Of a stretch of DNA of 64,000 nucleotides, positions 10,465 to 18,671 are shown in pieces. The DNA is from Chryseobacterium sp. E1 (GTDB lineage: Bacteria > Bacteroidota > Bacteroidia > Flavobacteriales > Weeksellaceae): NCBI GenBank assembly GCA_019203745.1, contig CP078104.1, positions 4,154,001 through 4,218,000 on the forward strand, given 5' to 3'. Below the pieces are notes generated by a model that was not told the origin of the DNA, ran no database searches, and worked only from the letters and a program-made list of their open reading frames with translations. Numbering within the stretch: the first letter of the stretch is position 1; each line of letters starts with the position of its first letter. A program made the position numbers and the translations under genes.

Positions 10465-10874
10465 ATGAAAAAAATACTATTCCTTAGCTCCCTTCTCTTC
10501 AGCATTTCTTTTGCAACTGCACAGACTATAGAATCCGGAAGTCACAGTACCAAAGGATATATTAAAAGCGACGGAACCATAGAAAACAGCAGCCATTCTA
10601 CAGTGGGATATATTAAAAGTGATGGTACTATCGAAAATAAAAGCCACAGCACTATTGGTTATATCAAAAGTGACGGAACGATCGAAGATAAAAGCCGTTC
10701 TACAGTTGGGTATGTGAAAAATGACGGTACGGTAGAAAACAGCAGTCATTCCACCATTGGTTACATCAAAGATGACGGTACGGTAGAAAACAGCAGTCAT
10801 TCCACTATTGGCTATGCCAGGGATGTGAAAAAGAATGGGCAGCAGTCGTATATTTCTTCTTTAAAATGGACTGA
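10465..10874 (+). CDS. secreted 5-fold repeat (beta-flower-like) protein, frameshifted at 3' end
   Basis: A signal peptide (MKKILFLSSLLFSISFATAQ) is followed by five to six 17-residue repeats of the form HSTxGYIKSDGTIENSS, encoded by 51-bp DNA repeats from about 10531 to 10820. After a frame change in the AAAAAG run at ~10835 the end reads KEWAAVVYFFFKMD and stops at 10872-10874. That aromatic end matches what I remember of proteins named '5-fold beta-flower' in Bacteroidota; without the change the frame would run to 10908 with an untypical tail. The function of this family is not established. It sits between the immunity genes and the fibre genes, with its own terminator, and may be unrelated to them. 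Confidence 0.7.
10531..10820 (+). repeat. 51-bp coding tandem repeat
   Basis: Five near-complete units of about 51 bp, each encoding a 17-residue HST.GY.K.DGT.E module, lie in the secreted repeat protein. The last two complete units are almost identical in DNA (shared GATGACGGTACGGTAGAAA blocks), which points to recent duplication. Confidence 0.8.
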
Positions 10875-10918
10875 TCATCTGCTTTACGGAAAAGAAACTA
10901 ACTGTTAAAACATATAGT

Positions 10919-10956
10919 AAAAGGCTTGGATTGTATAATCCGGGCCTTTTTTTTAT
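10919..10956 (+). terminator. intrinsic terminator
   Basis: AAAGGCttGGATT pairs with AATCCgggCCTTT and is followed by an eight-T run. It lies 45 bp after the corrected stop of the repeat-protein gene. Confidence 0.8.
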
Positions 10957-11007
10957 CCAACAGGCAGATGAGCTCTGATGGTTCTGATTATTCCGGAAAA
11001 TAGAAGC

Positions 11008-11330
11008 ACTGCAACTACAGAATAGTGAAGTCTAAAAACTTTCACAGGAACAAAAAAATATGAATTTTGGGCATTGAAATTTGTACAGCCCATCGTTCAT
11101 TTCCTGAAATAAAACGTTGCTGCAACTACAGAATCGTGATGTCCAAAAACTTTCCCGAAGCAAAAAAAAGAATGAATTTTGACATTGAAATTGAAGGATC
11201 ACATTATCCTGTTTAAACCAATAAAGGTTACTATACCTGCCAGATGGAGATTAAAAAATGTTCACGGGAATACAAAAATAAGTTTCAATTTTTAAAACAG
11301 ACATCCATTTCATTGAACTAAAAAATAAAA
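11008..11330 (+). repeat. ~110-bp tandem repeat array upstream of fibre gene (copies 1-3)
   Basis: Copy 1 begins at 11008 and copy 2 at 11118 (CTGCAACTACAGAAT, then AAAAACTTTC, then TGAATTTTG and CATTGAAATT). A degenerate third copy from ~11230 keeps only GTTCACGGGAA and weak 3' similarity. The start-to-start distance of 110 bp equals that at 40.3 kb. No frame is coding. The array directly precedes the fibre-like gene at 11355. Confidence 0.7.
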
Positions 11331-11354
11331 ATTAAAAAATAAACCGTAAAGAAT

Positions 11355-12207
11355 ATGGAAGAAAATAAATTAGACAAAAGAGAAGAGCTGAAAACCTATT
11401 TTGAAACCGGAAAACATCCTACACAAAACCAATTTTCTAATCTGATAGATTCATTTAAACTCAAAGAAGATCTCGTTACCAATAAAGATGCGGTAATCAT
11501 TGCCAATAGTTTGAACTGGGTATTTATCAATAACGCCTATGTATCCTATCACACATCCAATCTTAACGGTGCAAGGTTTCAGTTCACCATAAGCTCGGCG
11601 GATGAAGAAGACCAGGAACTCATCATAGAAGATTTCTCCTATAATGATAAAAAACAATATTTCTTTGGGAAAGCACCTTACCTCATTAAAGCAAAAGAAC
11701 TCCCCGCAGAAGGTTTGGGGAAACCGAATACTATCATATATCGTTCGGTCTGGAAGACAGTTCTACAGTTGCCAGATTGATCGGGAATTCACTGCCAAAG
11801 ATTCCTGAGGGATTTGTATTTGGTATACTGAAAGGTAAAAGACTGATGCTACAAATATACAGACAAGATATGGGGCAAAAACTGAACATTGTCAATACAG
11901 CAATTAAGTTTTTAATAAAACCCCGTTACCTGTTCAATACGGCGTACAGGCAAATTACTGGGGACATCCTTTTACCTTGGAAGACATTGTTACAGATCAT
12001 TATGATGCATGGGATTCTTTAAATCTTTATTTCAAAGCTGACCTTCGGGGAATAGAACGGCCTGTAGCATGCAATATCTATGATACAGATCATAACAGAC
12101 TCTTAACGACAGTAAATTTGGAAGCGGGGCAAAACTATGAGATGATTGGCGGGAATGAAATAAAAGGAATCAGAAATATAAGAATCGAATGTGATTATAT
12201 CCATTAA
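11355..12207 (+). CDS. fibre-like protein, paralogue of the next gene, frameshifted
   Basis: Three frames join near 11725 and 11915 into about 284 residues. The N-terminus has the motif REELKTYFETGKHPTQNQF, which I associate with N-termini of Bacteroidota phage-tail or injection-particle fibre proteins, where it likely attaches to the particle. The rest is a beta-rich domain ending in IRNIRIECDYIH. It aligns along its whole length with the intact gene at 12426-13289 (e.g. 'GNSLPKIPEGFVFGILKGKRLMLQI' versus GNNLPTIPDGFEMGALKRKW). No signal peptide. The pair suggests gene duplication for receptor diversification; that role is inferred. Confidence 0.65.
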
Positions 12208-12241
12208 AAAGTATCTGAAAGACAACTACTTTAAAAGATTT

Positions 12242-12330
12242 AAAATTCCTGAAATAAAAGATTGTTGAAATTCCCCAATTCTTAGAAACAAAAATTACTG
12301 CACCAGCCCATTAGAAAGAACAGAAAATTT
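12242..12330 (+). repeat. degenerate copy of the 110-bp repeat between fibre paralogues
   Basis: ATTCCTGAAATAAAAGATTG followed by TTGAAATTCC and AATTCTTAGAAAC aligns with the junction between copies 1 and 2 at 11.1 kb. Similarity is partial. It occupies the gap before the second fibre gene. Confidence 0.4.
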
Positions 12331-12425
12331 TTCCGATAAAGATGGCGCTGAACTTAAAAAATATCATATAAATAACCATTGAAAACCAAAAATAATTATG
12401 CCGAGAAGCATAATCAATAAGCATT

Positions 12426-13289
12426 ATGGACGAACATAAACTAATTACCAGAGACCAGCTCAAAACCTATTTTGAAACCGGAAAATATCCGACGCAGAAT
12501 CAATTTTCGGATTTGATAGATTCTTTAAAACATAAGCAGGACGGCCTTACCACTAAGGAAACAATAACGCTTGCCAATACTTTGAATACCATAAGGAACG
12601 GGTTTCTTGCCTATATAAATTATATTCCTGCAGAAGAATATTTTCCAATCGTTGTGAGATCACAGGATGAAGAAGATCAGATCATTGATGTGGGATTAAA
12701 TAATTCAGACGTCATAAGGCAATATTTTTATGGTAAGCCACCTTATACCATTACAACAAAAGAATTTTCAGCGAAAAACTTAGGCGAAAATGAATACTAT
12801 TATTTCCGTTACCAGACAGATGGAGATTATACCTACATGCTGTCAAGGCTTTTTGGAAATAACCTCCCTACAATTCCTGATGGTTTTGAGATGGGAGCAC
12901 TTAAGAGGAAGTGGCTTACGATAGAAATACAAAAAGTTAGCGTAAGAGAAAAAGCAGAAATTATTAATACAAATATCAGGTTGGTTAATAAGACATCAGT
13001 CTCTGTTGAGTATATGATATATGCAGGCTACTGGTCTCACGAATATACAGATCAAAACATTGTTACTGAGCATTATAATTTAGGAGATTACCTGACCTTT
13101 AATTTTAAGGCTGACCTTACAGGATATGATAAACGTATTGAATGCAGGCTGTATAATGATGATACAGGAGAGCTTTTAGCGACTAATTGGCTGAATCCAG
13201 GGTTCAAAAATGTGAATATTCCGGGAGGTAATGCAGATAGATGCCGTAATATCAGAATCGAATGTGATTACTATATCGCTGAACAATAA
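12426..13289 (+). CDS. fibre-like protein (intact paralogue)
   Basis: This uninterrupted 287-residue frame carries RDQLKTYFETGKYPTQNQF at residues ~8-26, then a beta-rich region (YINYIPAEEYFPIVVRSQDEE, YMIYAGYWSHEY) and the same IRIECDY end as its neighbour. A shorter form of the N-terminal motif (FEKGDIPTEHQF) opens the fibre gene at 40852. No signal peptide and no membrane segment fit a particle component made in the cytoplasm. A 21-bp element containing CATTGAAAACCAAAAATAA occurs before it (~12376) and again after it (~13393). The receptor-binding role is inferred from motif and context. Confidence 0.65.
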   Translation: MDEHKLITRDQLKTYFETGKYPTQNQFSDLIDSLKHKQDGLTTKETITLANTLNTIRNGFLAYINYIPAEEYFPIVVRSQDEEDQIIDVGLNNSDVIRQYFYGKPPYTITTKEFSAKNLGENEYYYFRYQTDGDYTYMLSRLFGNNLPTIPDGFEMGALKRKWLTIEIQKVSVREKAEIINTNIRLVNKTSVSVEYMIYAGYWSHEYTDQNIVTEHYNLGDYLTFNFKADLTGYDKRIECRLYNDDTGELLATNWLNPGFKNVNIPGGNADRCRNIRIECDYYIAEQ

Positions 13290-13417
13290 AAGGTGAAATC
13301 TTAAAAATTTGTACCAATACCTCAGCCACAGAATAGAAAAGCAGAAACTCTTTATAAAAAAATGAGTTTCTAACTTTAAAAACATAATATAATCATTGAA
13401 AACCAAAAATAAGATCT

Positions 13418-13490
13418 GCTGCAACTACAGGACAGGGAAGGTGAAAAACTTTCATATCAACTGAAAAAATATCAATTTTGAACTCTAAAC
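13418..13490 (+). repeat. copy of the 110-bp repeat after fibre paralogues
   Basis: CTGCTGCAACTACAGGACAG, AAAAACTTTC and ATCAATTTTGAACTCTAAA match the order of blocks in copies at 11.0-11.2 kb and 40.3-40.6 kb. Confidence 0.6.
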
Positions 13491-13756
13491 CATCAGCCGA
13501 TTGGAGCCCGGAAATCAGCTATACCAGGAATAGGATGGCAGGCCCCGCAGATCTGCTGCTCTCTTTTCAAACTTAGATCAATTCTTTAAAACAAAGACTC
13601 TGGTGAAGGGATGACTTCCCCAATCAATTGCTATGGCAAATCCAAACGTGATCCACTTTCCGGCTGAGGTTTCTTTAAACAAATTACAAAATACAATAAA
13701 CCTGTCTTTAAGATACGGTATAAACTATTTCCAAAATAAAAAAGACTAAAAAATCA
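13491..13756 (+). other. gap with possible 38-codon ORF before ATPase gene
   Basis: ATG 13633 opens a 38-codon frame (MANPNVIHFPAEV...) ending at TAA near 13749, seven bases before the ATPase start. Composition is normal, but the frame is short and I recognise nothing. The preceding 140 bp hold no other candidate. Confidence 0.3.
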
Positions 13757-15041
13757 ATGGAGGCGAAACAATTACAAAAACTATTCACTCATTTAGAAGA
13801 GGTTATTACATGGCGTATCAACAATTCTTCGGAAGATTTTAATATAGGAGCCCCTGAATTTAATACTAATGACCATGAAGGCTTTCAATTAGGAAACTAT
13901 ATTTCAGAGAAAGGGCTTACCCATCATGAAGTTGTTGTTCTTTTAATGGCTTTGATGCCAAGATTAGACCCGTTATTGCTCAAACGCCTTTATCTGGAGT
14001 TTCCCGGTAATGAGCTGTTTGATTTTTGTTCAACCAGTGATAACGGTAGGCTCTTTAATCCAACCATTCAGGCTGTGCAGTATATTTTAGGAGGTGACAG
14101 CATCTCAGAACGATTGGCAGCATTGAATCATCTCAGTCCGGATTCGGTTCTGATAAAAGAAGATATTCTTGTTTTATCAGCCCACGAGCATACATCAGTC
14201 AACAGCCAGATCAATGTTCATCACGAAGCTTTTAATAAGATCATCTTTGGATTGGAATTATTACCGAAAATGAGCAACGACTTTCCGGCAGAGCAGATAC
14301 AGACTGGTAGAGCGTGGTCAGATTTAATCCTTCCCCAGGCCACATTAGATGAGCTTCAGAGTATTGAAGCATGGTACAACAGCAGCCATATTCTTATGGA
14401 AGACTGGGGCATGCAGAAAAAACTTAAGCCGGGCTTTAGAGTATTGTTTTATGGGGAACCGGGAACCGGAAAACTCTTGCAGCCAGCCTTTAGGGAAATA
14501 TACCAAACGACCTGTTTTCAGAGTGGATGTCTCTATGCTGATCTCCAAATACATTGGCGAAACAGAAAAACAACTGGCCAAACTATTTGACAAAGCAGAA
14601 AATAAAAACTGGATTTTATTTTTTGATGAGGCAGATGCAATCTTCGGAAAACGAACCTCTGTAAAAGATGCCCATGACAAATATGCCAATCAGGAAGTTT
14701 CTTATCTGCTGCAACGGATAGAAACATTCTCAGGACTCATCATTCTGGCCTCCAATTTTAAAAATAATATGGATAAAGCCTTTACGCGACGCTTTCATAG
14801 CTGCATACAATTCAATAATCCAAAGCATGAAGAGCGTCTGCGTATCTGGCAGCAAAATCTCCCGGAACAATTGCAACTTGAAAATATTGATTTGGACCAG
14901 ATTGCGAAACGATACGAGCTCACAGGTTCCAATATCATGAATATCATTCAGGATGTCAGCTTAAAAACAATTGCATCTAAAGACCCTGGTTACAAAGTAA
15001 ATCCGGATATGCTACTCGAAAGCATCAAAAAGAATTTGTAA
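13757..15041 (+). CDS. AAA+ ATPase of the type found with contractile injection systems, frameshifted
   Basis: About 428 residues. Residues 1-210 are an uncharacterised helical N-terminal region as seen in ATPases encoded with extracellular contractile injection systems and tailocins. The AAA+ core has Walker A GEPGTGK (residues 233-239), Walker B ILFFDEADA (~residue 287), sensor 1 LASNFKNN and arginine finger RRF. One frame change immediately after Walker A (~14475) is needed; the new frame reads GKYTKRPVFRVDVSMLISKYIGE without loss. Such ATPases act in the cytoplasm, probably in assembly or disassembly of the particle or in cargo loading. It lies between the fibre genes and the lysis genes on the same strand. 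Family membership is by motif and architecture; no database check was possible. Confidence 0.8.
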
Positions 15042-15222
15042 AAGAAGATAAAATATTCATGTAACTGCTCAGATTCAAACCCTGTTTCTTGCAGCGTCTG
15101 TTGTAAAAACAAGCAAATATATAAATGGTTGAAGCAGGAGAAGGAAAGTCTGAAGGTATGATCAACTTTTAACTTTCCTTTCCTGTACAATCTGATCATT
15201 CTTCAATCTCAAAAATAAACCG

Positions 15223-15790
15223 ATGAAAGCAAAAATTCTGTTATTAATAGTATTCAGCAGTCTCATGATGGGTTGCCGGAGTAAACATAAAATTACCACC
15301 ACATACAAAGAAAATACAAAAGAAAAGGAAAAAGTAGAAGTTGATTCTTCAGGCTTCCGGAACATACAGTCGGTTGAGAGTAAAACTGATGAGGTATTGG
15401 TATCGGAAAATAAGGATGAAATATCCGGGGATCTGTTCATACAGGGAAAATCCGATGTATCCAATCCATTTACTTTTCATCAGGTGGTAGGCAGCGACAC
15501 CGTTCAAAGTATTTCTATCAAAGGAACTGCGGAATATTCAATCAGTAACCGTTACACAAAAGGCGACTACAGAAAGCAGAAATTAAAAAGACGAATCTGT
15601 AAACATGATTCAGGATTCTGCTCAGCAATCTGTTTCCAAAGAAACCATCAAAGAAGTGGATGCTAAAATCTCTGAAGAAACAAAAAATATAAAACTGAAC
15701 GGATTGGATGCTGCAGCCTGGGTTTTTATTACCATCATGGGAATTACTTTAATCCTTCTCTTTTTCACCTATACATATTTTAAGAAATGA
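15223..15790 (+). CDS. spanin-like lipoprotein with C-terminal membrane segment, frameshifted
   Basis: The start MKAKILLLIVFSSLMMGC is a lipoprotein signal with lipobox LMMGC. A charged, probably coiled middle follows (KENTKEKEKVEVDSS). After a frame change near 15590 come SVSKETIKEVDAKISEE and a hydrophobic stretch AAWVFITIMGITLILLFF before a YFKK end. One end lipid-anchored and one end membrane-spanning is the design of a unimolecular spanin, which joins inner and outer membranes at the last step of phage lysis. The stop overlaps the lysozyme start as ATGA, so the two are translationally coupled. The spanin role is inferred from topology and neighbour. Confidence 0.6.
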
Positions 15791-16227
15791 AAACATCACA
15801 AAAAGGAATCAATCTGATCATATCATTTGAAGGCTTCAGTGCCCATCCTTATCTGGACTCAGCAGGAATTCCCACAATCGGATATGGAAACACCTATTAT
15901 CCGGGCGGAAAGAAAGTAACCATGAAAGATCCTGCCATCACCAGGGAAAAAGGAGTAGAATTATTCTCCGCTGTTTTACCCACTTATGAAAAAATAGTGA
16001 ATGCCAAAGTGAAAATACCACTGACCCAGAATCAGTTTGACGCTCTTGTATCACACACTTATAATACCGGAGGATCAGACGGTTTATTTTCTTTGATCAA
16101 TAAAAAAGCAGGTGAGGCAGAGATCCGGAACTGGTTTACAAAGAAATACATTACCGCCGGCGGAAAAACCTTAAATGGACTGATCAGAAGAAGAAAGGCG
16201 GAAGCTGATCTGTTTTTTGCGAAATAA
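15787..16227 (+). CDS. GH24 phage-type lysozyme (endolysin)
   Basis: This intact 146-residue frame has the GH24 active-site layout: catalytic Glu in SFEGFSAHPY, Asp in LDSAGIPT and Thr in TIGYGNTYY, plus 'LTQNQFDALVSHTYNTG' and the C-terminal GLIRRRKAEADLF typical of T4-like and lambdoid lysozymes. The enzyme cleaves the N-acetylmuramic acid-N-acetylglucosamine bond of peptidoglycan. No signal peptide is seen, so a holin (candidate at 3883) must release it. It overlaps the spanin-like gene by 4 bp and ends at the terminator shared with the convergent gene at 16261. Confidence 0.9.
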   Translation: MKTSQKGINLIISFEGFSAHPYLDSAGIPTIGYGNTYYPGGKKVTMKDPAITREKGVELFSAVLPTYEKIVNAKVKIPLTQNQFDALVSHTYNTGGSDGLFSLINKKAGEAEIRNWFTKKYITAGGKTLNGLIRRRKAEADLFFAK

Positions 16228-16257
16228 AAACCCTCGTTTAATAAAAAGAGGGATTTT
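16226..16257. terminator. intrinsic terminator after lysozyme
   Basis: AAAAACCCTC pairs with GAGGGATTTT around a 12-base loop and is followed by GTTTT. It separates the convergent lysozyme and 16261-16506 genes. Confidence 0.7.
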
Positions 16258-16260
16258 GTT

Positions 16261-16506
16261 TTACGGATTTTGTTTCAAAATATTTTCTAGTTGAGTAATT
16301 AAGTCCTCAAATTGAATTAATAGATCTTCAGAAGCTTGCCTGCTATTATTGATTTCGGTTAAAACAAAGCTTCCATTAATTAAATTGTATTCCTGGCTAT
16401 TACTTTTCTGCATGTGTGTGACATGTTCTTCGGCATTATTTAATGCAGGATTATTCCGATATTTTTGAATAGAATCTCTTAATTGTTGCAATTGTTGTAG
16501 GTTCAT
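16261..16506 (-). CDS. hypothetical small helical protein
   Basis: I start at MNLQQLQQLRDSI (16506) rather than the upstream ATG, because the earlier 15 codons (MLLNCCYLRINKFYN) look like leader DNA. The 81 residues are rich in Gln, Asn and Leu and predict as a helical bundle or coiled coil (SEDLLIQFEDLITQLENILK). No membrane segment. It converges with the lysozyme gene and may mark the edge of the phage-like module. No family recognised. Confidence 0.55.
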   Translation of the reverse strand: MNLQQLQQLRDSIQKYRNNPALNNAEEHVTHMQKSNSQEYNLINGSFVLTEINNSRQASEDLLIQFEDLITQLENILKQNP

Positions 16507-16630
16507 GTTATAAAATTTATTTATTCGAAGATAACAACAATTCAAAAGCAACCCTTACGGTTTTCCGTAGCATGATTCTATATTTAATCTGTAGTAGATA
16601 AATACAATTTTCTCCCCGGTTTCCTAGGAT

Positions 16631-16750
16631 TCTTTTGTGATCAGGATCATAAATATTTAATAGCACCTGTATTATATTTGGAAACTTGAAAAATTCATAT
16701 TTCTAAAATTTACACTTTCTGCCTCCCCTGTGATACGGGAGGCTTTTGTT
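16631..16750 (+). ncRNA. candidate small RNA with promoter and terminator
   Basis: TATATTTG near 16673-16680 fits the Bacteroidota -7 consensus. GTGATCAGGATCATA (about 16634-16650) with palindrome TGATC-AG-GATCA lies upstream as a possible regulator site, but no clear -33 element is seen at the usual distance. About 45 bp downstream, GCCTCCC (16721-16727) pairs with GGGAGGC (16737-16743) and is followed by TTTTGTTG. No frame of any length is present between, so a transcript of ~60-65 nt is possible. Confidence 0.35.
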
Positions 16751-16788
16751 GTCCTACAGGTTTTAATATTTTTCCAAATCGGAAAAAC

Positions 16789-17366
16789 TCAGATCCTGAA
16801 TTTTGGGTAATGGAGTGATTCTGATCTTTTTGTCCTTTTATTGAAGATCTCATCTGAGCCTAATTCCTGCTCAAAATTTAACTGAGTCTGTGCCAATAAA
16901 TCGATTTCAGTTTCAAAGGTTGTATTTTTTCCGTTCCAATATACCCGGGAAATTTTAATCAGTTCGAAATTATTTTGATGATATCTGAATTCATAGCAGC
17001 TTTTCCGGTCGTTAATATCAGTAAGCATTTTTAAGTTGCCTTCCTCAATGATAAACATCGGGAGAGGATTACCATTATGTTTTCCTTTTTATCAATCGGA
17101 TATTCACTTTCAATGAGTTGGGTGGAAGAAACTGCAAGCTGTAGCTTTTTATCAGGCTGCGAGAGGAATATTTGTACCCTCAGCGGCCTGGTTTCATCCT
17201 TTACATCCATTTCTATCACTATTTTGTCTTTGAGTTGGTCTTTATTCAGATCTCCCTCTGTATTTTGTATTTCGAAAGTGTAATTATTCTTATGAACCGT
17301 TTGTTGTGCATACAAACCGATTGTTGCTGAATGAAAAAACAGGACAATAGGAAGAGATTTTTTCAT
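16789..17366 (-). CDS. secreted hypothetical protein, frameshifted
   Basis: The signal peptide MKKSLPIVLFFHSATIGLYAQ is followed by a domain reading EGDLNKDQLKDKIVIEMD, like the DxNxDxxxD calcium-type loop in many Bacteroidota proteins that report 'progress/quantity' FG-GAP-like strands. A frame change near 17060 joins MFIIEEGNLKMLTDINDRKSCYEFRYHQNNF and ends FRI at 16789. About 190 residues, exported to periplasm or outer membrane. No enzyme motif. Its relation to FG-GAP-like domains is weak. Confidence 0.6.
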
Positions 17367-17539
17367 AATTTATTTTCTGATATGAATGTATCAAAATTTT
17401 CAACGCAAATGTGAATATCATTATTTACTTTAAAAAAACTTAATTGATCTCCAGGAACTGAACGTATAAAGTGGTGGCCGGCTGATGAATAAAAAATGAT
17501 TTTCTAAATGAATTGTATGATGGTAATTTAACATTTAAG

Positions 17540-17626
17540 ATCGTATTATATTGCCTTTATCGGCAAAAATTGCTATATTTACTTAGTTGAATAATCTTTT
17601 TTTTGCCGGTAGCGGCGTTTCTATTT
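17540..17626 (+). promoter_or_regulatory. promoter and inverted repeats before the HTH-Fic gene
   Basis: TATATTTAC near 17574 is close to TAnnTTTG, with TTGCC about 20 bp upstream. Two inverted repeats, TTGCC-n6-GGCAA (overlapping the -33 region) and GCCG-gtag-CGGC near 17605-17616, flank it. They are candidate sites for the gene's own N-terminal HTH domain. Autoregulation is inferred. Confidence 0.4.
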
Positions 17627-18540
17627 ATGAATTATATATCAGTAGCCGAGTTTTCTAAGAAATGGAATATCCCTCAAAGGACAGTAAGGAATTACTGTGC
17701 TAAAGGAGTGCTAAAAGGTACTTTTTAACTGGTAAAACCTGGAATATTCCGGAAGATGCATTACCTCCTATGAAGGAGAACAAAAAGAAATTTAGCAATA
17801 ACCCTTTGTTGAACAAACTAAAGGAAGAAAAGGATATGAAACTTAAAGGTGGTATTTATCATAAGACTCAAATTGAATTAACCTATAATTCTAACAGAAT
17901 TGAAGGAAGTAAGTTATCTCATGATCAGACAAGATTTATTTTTGAAACAAATACCATTGGAGCGTCTAAAGAAAGTATTAATGTTGATGATATTATCGAA
18001 ACTGCTAACCATTTTAGAGCTATTGATATGATCATTGATAAAGCAAAATCGAAATTAACAGAGTCATTGATTAGAGAATTACATCTTTTATTAAAATCCG
18101 GGACATCGGATAGTGCAAAAGACTGGTTTAATGTGGGTGAATATAAGAAGCTTCCCAATGAAGTAGGAGGAAATGAAACTACAGCTCCTCATGAGGTAAA
18201 AAACAGAATGCAAGAGATCCTGCGTGACTACAATATTATTAAAAACAAAACAATTGAAGACATTATTGAATTTCATTACAATTTTGAGATCATACACCCT
18301 TTTCAGGATAGAAACGGACGTGTAGGAAGGCTGATTATGTTCAAGGAATGTTTAGCTAATAATGTTGTTCCTTTTATCATTGATGAGGAGTTAAAGCTTT
18401 TCTATTACAGAGGATTACAAGAATGGAAAAATATCAGAGGGTATCTGTTAGATACTTGCCTGACTGCACAGGATAACTATAAGATGATTTTAAAATATTT
18501 TCAAATTCCAGAATACATTAATCCGGAACAGATCGTTTGA
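17627..18540 (+). CDS. Fic family protein with N-terminal helix-turn-helix, frameshifted
   Basis: The first ~35 residues (MNYISVAEFSKKWNIPQRTVRNYC) form a MerR/excisionase-like winged helix. After a frame change in a T5 run near 17720 the frame continues FLTGKTWNIPEDALPPM into a Fic domain. The Fic motif reads HPFQDRNGRVGR (18295-18330), with Arg where the consensus HxFx(D/E)GNGRxxR has Gly. The autoinhibitory motif SNRIEG ([ST]xxxE[GN]) lies N-terminal at 17889-17906, placing it among the class in which the inhibition helix is in the same chain. Fic enzymes transfer AMP or other nucleotide parts to target proteins. An HTH-Fic fusion suggests a self-regulating, possibly toxin-like unit. A strong terminator follows. 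Confidence 0.85.
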
Positions 18541-18620
18541 TCAAAGATATTATATTCTGAAACCAGACAATGTGAAGGAGTGAATCTATTTCTTTTTAAA
18601 TCGGATAGATACATAAAAAA

Positions 18621-18659
18621 ATAACAAAGCCTCTCAGTTTTTCTGAAAGGCTTTGTTAT
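18621..18659. terminator. bidirectional intrinsic terminator
   Basis: ATAACAAAGCCT pairs with AGGCTTTGTTAT (12 bp), and inner TCAG/CTGA extends it over a T5 loop. It lies between the convergent Fic and MG2-type genes. Confidence 0.85.
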
Positions 18660-18671
18660 GGAGAAAAAATA

